64,000 nucleotides of DNA, from the NCBI GenBank assembly GCA_905182535.1, contig CAJJBZ010000003.1, positions 225,699-289,698 on the forward strand. Direction: 5' to 3'. The translations under genes were made by a program, and so were the position numbers. Source of the stretch: an uncultured Planktomarina sp. GTDB lineage: Bacteria; Pseudomonadota; Alphaproteobacteria; Rhodobacterales; Rhodobacteraceae. Below, one piece after another: positions 8,932-18,625 of this stretch; position 1 is the first letter of the stretch, and each line of letters opens with the position of its first letter. Under the pieces are notes generated by a model. That model saw only the letters and a program-made list of their open reading frames with translations. It was not told the origin of the DNA and ran no database searches.

Positions 8932-9218
8932 GGCAATCTCCTAACGCTGTTGTGCGGAGGATACGCCGAAAATTGCGCAATATTACCCATTATTAGGCGC
9001 GTTATAATATATATCTGACCGAATATATCAATTATTAAATTTTTATTCGAATATAATCCCATAATATGATAGGAGGCTTTCAAAGCCACTCGAGTTTGCA
9101 CCCTGAGTCGCAAAATTATCATCTTAAGCTTTAACAATCCGAATGACCTTGCGGCCAGCCACGCAAGATAATATTGCAAAGGCAGTTTATCTTGCAATTT
9201 CGTTACCCGAGGTATCAT
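8932..9218. promoter_or_regulatory. Divergent dgcN / mcl1 control region with inverted repeats
   Basis: This 287-base region is AT-rich in its middle. Near mcl1 it contains the arms GCAAGATA (9163-9170) and TATCTTGC (9188-9195), a perfect 8-bp inverted repeat with centres about 25 bases apart, and overlapping it ATTGCAA (9173-9179) facing TTGCAAT (9192-9198). TTGCAA half-sites resemble those described for acyl-CoA-responsive (PccR/RamB-type) regulators. Near dgcN there is TTGCGCAAT at 8973-8981. These are candidate operators by pattern only. No gene is seen in the gap. Confidence 0.4.
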
Positions 9219-10178
9219 ATGTCATTTCGCTTGCAGCCCAGCCCCGTCTCTCGTCCGAACCGCTGCCAATTGTTCGGACCAGGCTCCCGGGTGGCGCTTT
9301 TTGAGAAAATGGCGTCCAGTGCTGCGGATGTCATGAACCTGGACCTGGAAGACAGTGTTGCTCCCTCCGACAAAGATACCGCCCGCGAGAATGTCATCCA
9401 AGCCACCCATGATGTGGATTGGGGCACCAAAACACTATCTGTGCGGATCAACGGTCTCGACACACCATATTGGTATCGCGACGTTGTCGATCTTTTGGAG
9501 CGTGCCAGCAACAGGCTCGACCAGATCATGATTCCAAAAGTCAGCTGCGCGGCCGATGTCTATGCGGTGGATGCTTTGGTCACCGCCATTGAGACCGCAA
9601 AGGGCCGCACCAAGCCGATCAACTTTGAGGTGATCATCGAAAGTGCGGCAGGCATCACGCATGTCGAGGAGATTGCTGCCAGCTCACCGCGCTTGGTGGC
9701 CATGTCCCTTGGTGCGGCAGACTTTGCCGCCAGCATGGGCATGCAAACCACCGGCATTGGTGGAACTCAAGACAACTATTATATGCTACAAGGCGAAACA
9801 AAACATTGGTCTGATCCTTGGCATTGGGCGCAAGCCACCATCGTTGCAGCCTGCCGCACCCATGGGGTTTTGCCCGTCGATGGTCCCTTTGGAGATTTCA
9901 GCGATGACGCAGGCTTTCGCGCACAAGCCCGGCGCTCAGCCATATTGGGCATGGTCGGAAAATGGGCGATACATCCCAAACAAATCGCCCTGTCCAACGA
10001 GGTTTTTACTCCATCCAAGGCAGCCTTTGCTGAAGCCAGTGAAATCCTTGAAGCGATGAAACTGGCCAAGGCAAATGGTGAAGGTGCGACCGTGTACAAA
10101 GGTAGGCTGGTGGATATAGCTTCAATTAAGCAAGCTGAAGTCATTGTTAGACAATTTGAAATGATAAACGATACCTAA
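9219..10178 (+). CDS. mcl1: L-malyl-CoA / beta-methylmalyl-CoA lyase
   Basis: A 319-residue CitE-like lyase that cleaves L-malyl-CoA to acetyl-CoA and glyoxylate, and beta-methylmalyl-CoA to propionyl-CoA and glyoxylate, in the ethylmalonyl-CoA pathway. The start MSFRLQPSPVSRPNRCQLFG at 9219 matches the Rhodobacter Mcl1 start and has CGAGG upstream; an in-frame alternative start 45 bases earlier lacks support. Landmarks are NLDLEDSVAP, the IIESAAGI strand with its glutamate, and SLGAADFAASMGM. With phaA-phaB elsewhere in the window it supports acetate assimilation by this pathway. Confidence 0.93.
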   Translation: MSFRLQPSPVSRPNRCQLFGPGSRVALFEKMASSAADVMNLDLEDSVAPSDKDTARENVIQATHDVDWGTKTLSVRINGLDTPYWYRDVVDLLERASNRLDQIMIPKVSCAADVYAVDALVTAIETAKGRTKPINFEVIIESAAGITHVEEIAASSPRLVAMSLGAADFAASMGMQTTGIGGTQDNYYMLQGETKHWSDPWHWAQATIVAACRTHGVLPVDGPFGDFSDDAGFRAQARRSAILGMVGKWAIHPKQIALSNEVFTPSKAAFAEASEILEAMKLAKANGEGATVYKGRLVDIASIKQAEVIVRQFEMINDT

Positions 10179-10280
10179 AAATAACTTAACCTAGGTTTAA
10201 ATTATCGATCCACACCAGTTCTGTTGCACTTTGAGTAAGCTACGGTCATATAGATTAAAAGACATTATTTGAGGCCTCTC

Positions 10281-11244
10281 ATGACTAACTATCTTGAATT
10301 CGAACGTCCCTTAGCAGAAATTGAAGGCAAGGCAGAAGAGCTACGCGCAATGGGACGCGACAACGAGGATATGGATGTTGAGGCCGAGGCCAAAGCCCTT
10401 GACCAGAAAGCCAGTGATATGTTGGGTGAGCTTTACGGCAAGCTGACGCCATGGCGAAAATGCCAAGTGGCCCGCCACGCAGATAGGCCACACTGCAAAG
10501 ATTATATTCAAGAACTTTTTCAGGAATATACCCCACTGGCCGGTGATCGAAATTTTGCTGATGACCATTCTATCATGGGTGGCTTGGCGCGTCTGCGGGA
10601 CAGGCCTGTGATGGTCATTGGCCATGAAAAAGGGCCATGACACCAAAACTCGCATCGCCCGCAACTTCGGCATGGCGCGCCCTGAGGGGTATCGCAAAGC
10701 CATCCGATTGATGGATCTGGCCAACCGTTTTGGCTTGCCTGTAATCTCACTAGTGGACACTCCCGGTGCCTACCCTGGAAAAGGTGCAGAGGAACGTGGG
10801 CAGTCCGAAGCCATCGCACGCTCAACAGAGAAATGCTTGCAACTCAAAGTGCCATTGATTTCCGTGATCATCGGCGAGGGTGGCTCTGGCGGCGCGGTGG
10901 CGTTTGCCACAGCCAATCGCTTAATCATGCTAGAGCATTCAATCTATTCAGTGATCAGCCCGGAAGGCTGTGCTTCAATCCTTTGGAAAGATGCAGAGAA
11001 AATGCGCGAAGCAGCAGAAGCCTTGCGTCTGACGGCGCAGGACCTGAAAAACCTAGGCATCTGCGACCAAATCATCTCAGAACCCAAAGGCGGCGCGCAT
11101 CGCGATCGCAAAGCCACCATGAAAGCCGTAGGCGCAATATTGGGTAAGTCGCTTGATGAATTGGATAAGAGAAGTCCCGATGGTTTGATGAAAGACCGTC
11201 GGCAAAAATTCCTCGATATGGGGACCAAAGGCTTGGCCAGCTAA
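10281..11244 (+). CDS. accA: Acetyl-CoA carboxylase carboxyltransferase subunit alpha, broken by one indel
   Basis: AccA pairs with AccD to move the carboxyl group from biotin to acetyl-CoA, the committed step of fatty acid synthesis. The ATG at 10281 has GAGG upstream and begins [17 protein letters not shown]. The frame is lost in the A-run 10627-10631: with one A fewer it reads [20 protein letters not shown] and continues through [15 protein letters not shown] and [19 protein letters not shown] to the stop at 11244. The joined length is about 320 residues, as usual. AccA is essential, so the extra A is most likely a sequencing error. Confidence 0.92.
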
Positions 11245-11385
11245 TCCAAGCTCACCATAAGATTTTTCTGCCCGCGCCTGCCAGGTTCAACGATTTGCGG
11301 CACTTTCAATCCGTGCCTCTTTTCTAAAATCTACTGTTTGCGCACGCAAAATACCGCCCATGCTGCGCAATATTAAACTCCAGCC

Positions 11386-12114
11386 CTATTCGTAAAATCC
11401 AACCTCAGCCATCAATTCGCGCGAACGCACCTCAACCGCTTGCTCCATCAGCTCCATAAACTCTGCCACAGGCTTGCCCTTGGGAATCGGGGCCATAAAC
11501 TCGACAGTGGCAGTCCCAGCCTTACGCAGAACACTACGTTTTGGCCAGAAGATGCCAGTGTTCAAGGCCACAGGAACGCAATCTTGCTGCAATTCGCGGT
11601 ACAACACGCCGGACCCCATTTTATAAATTCTCTTCGCGCCCGGTGCCACGCGTGTGCCCTGTGGGTAGATCACCAATTGCCCAGGCGCCACACGCCCAGA
11701 GGCCACATCTGCAACCATCTTGCGGATCGCAGCCGCCCCTTTGCCCCGATTGACCGGCACACAGCCCAACCGATAGGCGTATTGCCCCACAATAGGGGTG
11801 AATAACAATTGCCGCTTCATAATGAATTTCGAGCGTGGAAGGCAGTTAAATATTACAATAATATCAAAAAAAGATTGATGTTTTGCGGCAATCAAAACCT
11901 CACCATGCGGAATATTTCCACGTACATTAACTTTAAGCCCAATTATCCAGCGAGCGCTCCAGACAACCCACCAGCAATAGACATGCGCCGCCATAGAAGC
12001 GCCTTTTTGACTGATAAGCATTGGGATCAAGAAAATGATCGCAACAACCAGCATTGCCACATACATTTGCATATTAAACAGCAAAGAGCGGATCCATTGC
12101 AGCGCGTATTTCAT
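11386..12114 (-). CDS. plsC: 1-acyl-sn-glycerol-3-phosphate acyltransferase
   Basis: PlsC makes phosphatidic acid from lysophosphatidic acid at the inner membrane. The 242-residue protein starts with a long hydrophobic stretch (residues 17-35), then has the HX4D site in AAKHQSFFDII (H79, D84) and the second block YPQGTRVAPG, where Q replaces the common E of EGTR. It is convergent with accA (141 bases apart, containing no gene) and divergent from the zinc-ribbon gene. PlsY is also encoded in the window, so both acylation steps of phospholipid synthesis are present. Confidence 0.93.
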   Translation of the reverse strand: MKYALQWIRSLLFNMQMYVAMLVVAIIFLIPMLISQKGASMAAHVYCWWVVWSARWIIGLKVNVRGNIPHGEVLIAAKHQSFFDIIVIFNCLPRSKFIMKRQLLFTPIVGQYAYRLGCVPVNRGKGAAAIRKMVADVASGRVAPGQLVIYPQGTRVAPGAKRIYKMGSGVLYRELQQDCVPVALNTGIFWPKRSVLRKAGTATVEFMAPIPKGKPVAEFMELMEQAVEVRSRELMAEVGFYE

Positions 12115-12363
12115 CGTGCGTCCTCACAGGCTTTACGCGGGGAGTATCCCAAAGTTCGAGCAATATCGTGTTTCACTATAGAGCCAATACTATGCCAAAA
12201 CTAGCTTGAACCTTCAGATTACATTAAGTTGCTAGCAAGCAATTTCACTAATCAACTGAGAACCCAGAATTGCCTAAAAATCTTGGTACTTTCAGAGCTT
12301 TCGTTATGCCGCTATATTGCTGATAATTTGTGGACTAATAGAAATAAAAGATTCGAGGCGGCT

Positions 12364-12938
12364 GTGCGATTACTGTGCCCCAAATGTTATGAAGAATATG
12401 AGGTAACCGATGACGTCATCCCGGGTGAAGGGCGTGATGTTCAATGTTCTGTCTGTGATGAGACTTGGTTTGTAGAGGGCGAACCCGCTCCGCTTGCGCG
12501 CCGCGCCATTGATCCAGGTGTATTTAGTATCCTGCAACAAGAGGTGCAGCGCGAGATGGCGGCGCGACAGGCAGACGCCCAAACAGCCATAAAACCTGCG
12601 CCAGCCCCTGCGCCAAAACCAAAGCTAAAACCTAAGGCGCAGTCAGCAGAACCGTTGCGAGCTAAGCCAGAGACACAACATAAGAAGCACCACTAACCAC
12701 ACCCTCAAAGCCCGAGGATGACGTGCCGCCGCTCGACAATCGGCAACGTGGTATTCTAGCAGCTTTAATCTTGCTTAGCGCACTTGCGTCCCTGTATGTC
12801 TTTGCTCCAAAACTGACAGAGACTTTCCCCATCTACACCGATTGGGTTAATTCTTATGTTTTTTGGGTGGATGATATGCGGCAGTGGCTCAAGAATATCG
12901 TGCGCGTCGTGCTAGAGTACAGGCAGAGCTTTGTATAA
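12364..12938 (+). CDS. MJ0042-type zinc-ribbon, single-TM protein, frame-broken
   Basis: The N-terminus (GTG start at 12364, GAGG upstream) has two CxxC pairs in LLCPKCYEEYEV and VQCSVCDETWF, the MJ0042 zinc-ribbon pattern. It continues with a Pro/Lys/Ala-rich linker up to a stop at 12694-12696. A second frame, open from 12684, encodes EAPLTTPSKPEDDVPPLDN, then one membrane helix (GILAALILLSALASLYVF) and a short tail. Related Rhodobacteraceae proteins have both parts in one chain, so a one-base indel near 12681-12693 is the simplest reading. Its role is unknown. An in-frame start at 12229 exists but the preceding residues look non-coding. Confidence 0.7.
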
Positions 12939-12946
12939 ACTTAACC

Positions 12947-15409
12947 TTAAAACCGATCCAGCAATCTTTGAAGATACCCGCGTTCTTCTTCCGAGCGGTC
13001 AAGCGCGCCTGAGCGGCGGCGAATCTCGTCCATCAACTCTTGCGAGCGCAATCGAAGCTCCTCTTGCGGTACCATCCGCTCACCAGCGCCCAGTTGCCCG
13101 TTGTTGCCAGCATCACGGCCCAGTGGATCTCGAGTAGTAAGGTCTTGAGATTCACCTTCCGATATTCGGTCATTTAGCGCTGCCCCTTGCCCTTGGGGCT
13201 GTTGCTCGGCCAATGTCTCACTCAGGCTACGCATGCCGTCGCGCAGGGCATCAATTGCCTCAGACTGATTGTCTAATGCGCCCGGCAGGTTTCCAGTTTC
13301 GAGGTCTTCCGCTGCGCGCTCCATGGCCCGGCCCGCTTCATCCAAGGAGCGGCGTGCCTCTTGTCCCGGCTCAGTTCCAGCCCCGGGCAGCTTTCTCCTC
13401 TGGCGATCTAGATTCCGCTGCAATTTTTTTTGTGGCTCAGCTAAGGACCCATCATCCTCTGGAGACACCGCCCCCTCGCCCACGCCACCATCTTGACCTT
13501 GGCCAGAGTTTTGCAATTCACGGAAGGTTTGATCTGATAGCCCCTGCTGTTGGCGCAGGCTATCGGCCAAATCTTCCATCTGTTGCTGGCCGCCATCTTG
13601 GCCTTCCTGGCCCTCACCACCGGATTGACCCTGTGAGGTTTGCAGATTTTGCATCAGACGGTTGATCTCTTCCAGCAACTCCTGAGCCTCTGCCATACGG
13701 CCCTCTTCCATCAATTGCTGCAAGCGATCCATCATCTCTTGTAGCTGATCTTCCGATACGGTGCTGTCATCGGGATCAGGCAGCCGCTCAGGCTGTTCTT
13801 CCGGCGGGTTACGCTCCGCAAACTCTTTGAAATATTCCCGCTGCGCTTGGCGTAACTCCTCCATCAGGCGAGTAATTTCTTCGCGCGTGGCGCCATTCTT
13901 GATTGCTTCTGCAAGCTTGTCTTGCGCCCGCGCCAGCTTTTCAGCCACCTGATCAAGGTCACCATCTTCTACTTCCAAAGCTAGCAGCCAGAGCAGCTCA
14001 GCCAAAGGCTCAAGGTCTTCTCTGGTTTTGCCCTCTTCAAGTTGACTAATGATTTTTGTCAGAGCAAGCCCGTCTTCGAAGTCACGAAATACCTGCTCAG
14101 GCTGTTGCGATATGGCCCGCAAGATCTGCGCCACCCGTTGGCGATTGCTATAAGACCACAGAAGATCTCGACGTTGTTCCGTTAGAGCTTTCGCCAAAGG
14201 ATCAAAAAAGCGGCGCGCGGGCAGCTCAATTTCAAGCGAGGCAGATAGGCCGGTTTGCCCACGGAGATCTTCAACCTCCAGCACAAACGACACCGGCAAA
14301 TGCGCCCAAACATGTTTGGACAAATTTTCAATCAAAATTTCAGTGAAATTCGAACGGTCGCCAGAGATTGTCAACGGCAATGACAGTTCAATATCCGGCT
14401 GTGACGCGGGAGCCGCCGCCAAGCCATGCCGCCGATCAACCTCTGCTAAGTTGAGCCGTATCCAAACCCGACCAGAGGTCACGCCAAAATCGTCACTAGC
14501 AGCAAATGTAAGGTCAAACGTCCCACCACTCTCACGCTCAATCTCGCCCACCACCTCAACCTCCGGAGGCAGATCAGCAATCACGTCCAAGTCCCAACGT
14601 GCCTCATCCGGGCCCAGAATAGCCAAGCCACCAGATTGCGTTACCAAAAACTTCTGATTTTGATCCGCCGCACTGGGAGGGTTTTCAACGCGCCCAGAGA
14701 CGGCTTCATCCACGATGTGTTTACTATCACCGCTGTACAGGCGGATCATGATTAGGCTATCTTGAGGAACACTTAACCTTTGGCCGATGACGTCATTGAG
14801 ATAAAGGGTGGGGCGATTGGCATAGGCGGGCGGTTGCATCCAGACTTCCCAGCTCGGCCCTAGCATCACCACGCCCTCAGACGCGCGCGGTGCGCCACTC
14901 AATGCATAGGAGGTACCAAACATCACCCCAATAACGAAGATTAACAGCGCCATATACCGCAGCGAGTAAGGATCTTGTGGCGCGACTTGAACATCTGGCC
15001 CTACGGCTTTAGCCGCTGCAGCCTTATGATGCATAAGCACCAAATGCGCATCCCAAAGCGCAGCCGACTCTGGATCATCGCGGCCAATGACCTGAACATC
15101 TTGGAGTGCCGCGAGCGGGCGCCCAGGCAAGCTTTGGTCCAAGCGCGCTCGGGCCTGCCCAAGGCTTGGCCAAGAAAACTGCGTCCAAATATGCCACAAG
15201 CACCACAAGCCAAGGCACGCGGCAGCACTGAAACTCAGCCAAATTTCCTCTATCGACCACAGATCCGGCGCACCCAACAACAGCGTTCCCATGATACATA
15301 AAATCAGTGAAAAGAGCGGCCAACACGCCTGCGCAACACGCTCAACCCAAAGGCCTACGTAAGTCAGCCCAATGGCAAACTTTGTGCTGCGCGGTAGTGG
15401 TGTGGCCAT
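12947..15409 (-). CDS. TIGR02302 family (DUF4175) membrane protein
   Basis: An 820-residue alphaproteobacterial protein of unknown function. Hydrophobic segments lie near residues 30-47, 55-75 and 150-170; a large, probably extracytoplasmic region follows, with beta-rich sequence (about 180-390). The C-terminal half is strongly charged and helical, rich in Glu, Gln and Arg. Between roughly 580 and 690 it becomes a Gln/Gly-rich low-complexity stretch (for example SGGEGQEGQDGGQQQ). It is 27 bases downstream of lysA on the same strand, the usual arrangement in Rhodobacteraceae. The frame is intact over its whole length, which is notable in this window. Confidence 0.85.
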   Translation of the reverse strand: MATPLPRSTKFAIGLTYVGLWVERVAQACWPLFSLILCIMGTLLLGAPDLWSIEEIWLSFSAAACLGLWCLWHIWTQFSWPSLGQARARLDQSLPGRPLAALQDVQVIGRDDPESAALWDAHLVLMHHKAAAAKAVGPDVQVAPQDPYSLRYMALLIFVIGVMFGTSYALSGAPRASEGVVMLGPSWEVWMQPPAYANRPTLYLNDVIGQRLSVPQDSLIMIRLYSGDSKHIVDEAVSGRVENPPSAADQNQKFLVTQSGGLAILGPDEARWDLDVIADLPPEVEVVGEIERESGGTFDLTFAASDDFGVTSGRVWIRLNLAEVDRRHGLAAAPASQPDIELSLPLTISGDRSNFTEILIENLSKHVWAHLPVSFVLEVEDLRGQTGLSASLEIELPARRFFDPLAKALTEQRRDLLWSYSNRQRVAQILRAISQQPEQVFRDFEDGLALTKIISQLEEGKTREDLEPLAELLWLLALEVEDGDLDQVAEKLARAQDKLAEAIKNGATREEITRLMEELRQAQREYFKEFAERNPPEEQPERLPDPDDSTVSEDQLQEMMDRLQQLMEEGRMAEAQELLEEINRLMQNLQTSQGQSGGEGQEGQDGGQQQMEDLADSLRQQQGLSDQTFRELQNSGQGQDGGVGEGAVSPEDDGSLAEPQKKLQRNLDRQRRKLPGAGTEPGQEARRSLDEAGRAMERAAEDLETGNLPGALDNQSEAIDALRDGMRSLSETLAEQQPQGQGAALNDRISEGESQDLTTRDPLGRDAGNNGQLGAGERMVPQEELRLRSQELMDEIRRRSGALDRSEEERGYLQRLLDRF

Positions 15410-15436
15410 AAAAGCCTCCGTGACGTGGCGTGATTA

Positions 15437-16702
15437 TTACCACTCAGGAATTGTATCTCGATTAATGATGTCTTCCAAGCTTGGCCGTGCGCGGATAACC
15501 GCAAATTTATCACCCTGGACCATCACCTCAGGCACCAAGGGGCGTGAATTATATTCACTTGCCATGACCGCGCCGTAAGCCCCGGCGCTACGAAATGCAA
15601 TCAGGTCCCCAGCTTTCATGTGCGGCAATTCCCGGCCCTTGGCAAAGGTATCCCCACTTTCACACACGGGTCCCACAACATCATAAGGCTGGTAGGCGGC
15701 TCCAGCCTCAGGCTCCACGATTGGCACAATTTCATGATGCGCGCCATACAACGCTGGTCGGATCAAATCATTCATCGCCCCATCGACAATCAAAAATTCG
15801 CGATCTTCGCCCTCTTTCACATAGATCACTTCACTGACCATAACGCCGGCATTGCCCGCGATAAACCGCCCAGGCTCAATTTCGACTTCGCAGCCAAGAT
15901 GACCGACTTTTTCACGAACCAATGCGCCATAATCTTCTGGTGTGGGCGGATGTCCATTACTATTCTCATAAGGAATTCCCAGCCCACCCCCAAGGTCCAA
16001 GCGCATAATCTCATGTCCATCGGCGCGCAGAATCTCGGTTAGCTCTGCCACTTTGTCATAGGCCAGGCTGTAGGGCTCTAGCTCGGTCAGCTGCGAGCCA
16101 ATATGCACATCGATACCTATAATTTTAAGTCCCGGCAGAGTGGCAGCCATCGCATAGACCTCCCGCGCCCGCGAAATGGGAATGCCAAATTTATCTTCTT
16201 TTTTACCAGTCGAGATTTTCGCATGCGTTTTAGCATCAACATCAGGGTTAATACGAATTGTAATGGGTGCCACTTGGCCCAGAGAGACCGCCACCTCAGA
16301 CAGCACACGCATTTCTGGTTCGCTTTCAACATTAAACTGACGAATGCCATGACTTAGGACCAATTCCATTTCAGCACGAGTTTTGCCAACGCCGGAAAAC
16401 ACAATCCGCTCTCCGGTAATGCCAGCGGCGCGCGCACGGGCATATTCACCAGCCGACACCACATCCATACCCGCACCAGCATCTCCCAAAAGCTTCAGAA
16501 TGGCTTGATTAGAAGCGGCTTTCATCGCGTAGCAAATCAAATGATCCATACCCTGCAGGGCGTCATCAAACAGCTTGAAATGCCGCAGCAATGTGGCCGA
16601 GGAATAAAGGTAGAAGGGAGTTCCAACGGATTTCGCAATCTGCGAAATAGCAACATCTTCGGCGTACAAAGCGCCATCACGATATAAAAAATGATCCATC
16701 AT
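15437..16702 (-). CDS. lysA: Diaminopimelate decarboxylase
   Basis: Decarboxylates meso-diaminopimelate to L-lysine, the last step of lysine synthesis, using PLP. The 421-residue protein has the PLP lysine in CYAMKAASN (K61), the HIGSQL motif, the Gly-rich LDLGGGLGIPY, and the C-terminal CESGDTFAKGRELP with the active-site Cys. It lies in the run argH - lptM-like - DUF2834 - lysA - TIGR02302, all on the minus strand. The first of two adjacent ATG codons is used here; the second is one codon later. Confidence 0.97.
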   Translation of the reverse strand: MMDHFLYRDGALYAEDVAISQIAKSVGTPFYLYSSATLLRHFKLFDDALQGMDHLICYAMKAASNQAILKLLGDAGAGMDVVSAGEYARARAAGITGERIVFSGVGKTRAEMELVLSHGIRQFNVESEPEMRVLSEVAVSLGQVAPITIRINPDVDAKTHAKISTGKKEDKFGIPISRAREVYAMAATLPGLKIIGIDVHIGSQLTELEPYSLAYDKVAELTEILRADGHEIMRLDLGGGLGIPYENSNGHPPTPEDYGALVREKVGHLGCEVEIEPGRFIAGNAGVMVSEVIYVKEGEDREFLIVDGAMNDLIRPALYGAHHEIVPIVEPEAGAAYQPYDVVGPVCESGDTFAKGRELPHMKAGDLIAFRSAGAYGAVMASEYNSRPLVPEVMVQGDKFAVIRARPSLEDIINRDTIPEW

Positions 16703-16773
16703 ACATGCCTTATTGGGTCTGACTTGCGCATATCACGCTATAAAATTCAAACAACACCTTTGCCACATTATTC

Positions 16774-17091
16774 TCACACAGCTTGAGTTTTGGGTTGGCT
16801 TCGCAGGTAGAGATACAGCGGCAAGCCGCAGCTCACCCCAATCCCAAAGGTGGCCAAGACTGCAAGTAAACGCCCATACCTTTGAGTTTGGAACACCTCA
16901 TAGAGGATCCAAACGGTAAGAGCGGTGGCCGCAATGGTGAGATCCCAGACCAAGCCGCTACTGGCGGCATTAGCATGCCATGCCTCAACCATAAGCCCAA
17001 GATTAAAGCCTTCTGCCTGAAACCAGATAATAAAATAATACATAGGGTGTGCAGCCCCCCAAATAGCTAAGGCCAGATAGATCATCCGCAT
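16774..17091 (-). CDS. DUF2834 membrane protein
   Basis: About 105 residues with three hydrophobic helices (around 3-20, 49-68 and 75-95) and the family segment GVSCGLPLYLYLR near the end. DUF2834 proteins are small membrane proteins of unknown function. The ATG at 17089-17091 is chosen because it has GGAGAG at a good distance; a TTG five codons earlier would overlap the stop of the preceding lipoprotein gene. It sits between that gene and lysA. Confidence 0.75.
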   Translation of the reverse strand: MRMIYLALAIWGAAHPMYYFIIWFQAEGFNLGLMVEAWHANAASSGLVWDLTIAATALTVWILYEVFQTQRYGRLLAVLATFGIGVSCGLPLYLYLRSQPKTQAV

Positions 17092-17102
17092 GTTTGCTCT
17101 CC

Positions 17103-17216
17103 TCAATTACTAGCCAACCCAACGCGCATATCTAGCAAAGACAAAGGCTGTTCCGGCTCACCATCAGCGCCACAGGCGCAAAGTACTATAAAGGCTAAAC
17201 AAATAATATATTTCAT
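17103..17216 (-). CDS. lptM: LptM-like short lipoprotein (37 aa)
   Basis: A 37-codon gene whose ATG overlaps the argH stop (ATGA), so it is translationally coupled to argH. The product starts [16 protein letters not shown]: a lysine, a hydrophobic stretch and a lipobox-like LCAC with the likely lipidated cysteine at residue 15, then a short polar tail ending at a TGA at 17103-17105. A short lipoprotein next to lysA/argH is conserved in proteobacteria; the E. coli counterpart (YifL/LptM) helps LptD mature. The equivalence is inferred from position and form, because the peptide is too short for firm homology. Confidence 0.65.
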   Translation of the reverse strand: MKYIICLAFIVLCACGADGEPEQPLSLLDMRVGLASN

Positions 17217-18601
17217 GCTAATTCTACCTCCCAACGGGCAATTTGAGCCCGCACCTGTGCTGGTGCCGTGCCCCCATAGGACATGCGAGACGCTACGGAA
17301 TTTTCCACTCCGAGTACTTCAAACACCTCGGCGGAAATCTGTGGGTGCACAGATTGCATCTGCGCCAGCGTCAAATCTGGCAGGTCGCAGCCTTGCCCTT
17401 CGGCCATGGCCACCAAACTGCCCGTAACATGATGGGCATCGCGAAATGGCATGCCCAGCGCACGCACCAGCCAATCGGCCAAATCGGTGGCGGTAGAGAA
17501 CCCCGAGGCGGCCGCAAGTTTCAGACTGTCACGGTTTGCAGTCATATCGCTGACCATCCCCGTCATCGCAGCCAAGGCCAGCATCAGATTATCAACAACA
17601 TCAAATGTTGCTTCTTTATCTTCCTGCATATCTTTTGAATACGTCAGCGGCAAACCCTTCATCACCATCATCAAAGCAACATTAGCCCCAAAAATTCGAC
17701 CGATCTTGGCACGGATTAGCTCGGCCGCATCAGGATTTTTCTTTTGTGGCATGATTGATGAACCAGTAGAGAACCGATCGGACAAAGTAACAAAGCGGAA
17801 CTGAGCTGATGACCAAATCACCAGCTCCTCTGCAAAGCGGCTAAGATGCATGGCGCAGATACTGGCACAACCGAGATATTCAAGCGCAAAATCACGATCG
17901 GACACAGCATCCAAGGAATTTGCAGCAGGCCGATCAAAACCTAGATCTTTCGCCGTCATTTCACGGTCAATCGGAAAGGAGGTGCCCGCCAAAGCCGCAG
18001 CACCCAAGGGACTTTCATTCATACGTCTCCGCGCATCTTCAAACCGAGATTTATCTCGTGCCAGCATTTCGACATAGGCCATCATATGATGCCCCCAAGT
18101 CACGGGTTGAGCTGTTTGCAAATGCGTGAAACCAGGCATAACCCAATCCGCGCCAGCTTTGGCTTGCTGCAAAAAGGCTTTCATCAGTGCCTCGAGCGCC
18201 AGAATAGCTGCATCAGTTTGATCACGGACCCAAAGACGAAAATCAGTGGCCACTTGATCATTGCGGCTCCGTCCGGTGTGCAGACGACCAGCAGGTTCAC
18301 CAATGACCTGTTTAAGCCGCGCCTCGACATTCATGTGAATATCTTCCAGATCAACCCGAAACGAAAAATTTCCTGTTTCAATTTCTGACAATACAGTGAG
18401 GAGCCCTTCCCGAATGGCCACACTATCGCTATCAGAAATAATACCAGCCGCTCCCAACATGGCGGCGTGGGCGCAACTGCCCTGAATATCTTGAGCAGCC
18501 ATCCGTTGGTCAAAGCCAATCGAGGCATTAATCGCCTCCATGATTGCGTCTGGTCCGGCGGCGAAGCGTCCGCCCCACATTTGGTTTTGGGATTTGGTCA
18601 T
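17213..18601 (-). CDS. argH: Argininosuccinate lyase
   Basis: Splits argininosuccinate into arginine and fumarate, the last step of arginine synthesis. The 462 residues include the fumarase/aspartase signature [12 protein letters not shown] (280-291), the [16 protein letters not shown] block (105-120) and [10 protein letters not shown] with H160. The start [14 protein letters not shown] is typical of the family. It is divergent from tlpA with only 24 bases between the two start codons, so the promoters must overlap the coding starts or each other. Confidence 0.98.
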   Translation of the reverse strand: MTKSQNQMWGGRFAAGPDAIMEAINASIGFDQRMAAQDIQGSCAHAAMLGAAGIISDSDSVAIREGLLTVLSEIETGNFSFRVDLEDIHMNVEARLKQVIGEPAGRLHTGRSRNDQVATDFRLWVRDQTDAAILALEALMKAFLQQAKAGADWVMPGFTHLQTAQPVTWGHHMMAYVEMLARDKSRFEDARRRMNESPLGAAALAGTSFPIDREMTAKDLGFDRPAANSLDAVSDRDFALEYLGCASICAMHLSRFAEELVIWSSAQFRFVTLSDRFSTGSSIMPQKKNPDAAELIRAKIGRIFGANVALMMVMKGLPLTYSKDMQEDKEATFDVVDNLMLALAAMTGMVSDMTANRDSLKLAAASGFSTATDLADWLVRALGMPFRDAHHVTGSLVAMAEGQGCDLPDLTLAQMQSVHPQISAEVFEVLGVENSVASRMSYGGTAPAQVRAQIARWEVELA

Positions 18602-18625
18602 GAATGAAACCTTTGGGAGTGTGAT

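Noticed and set aside
10193..10202. AACCTAGGTT palindrome after mcl1
   Set aside because: Ten bases without a loop is expected by chance in 64 kb and it has no other supporting context.
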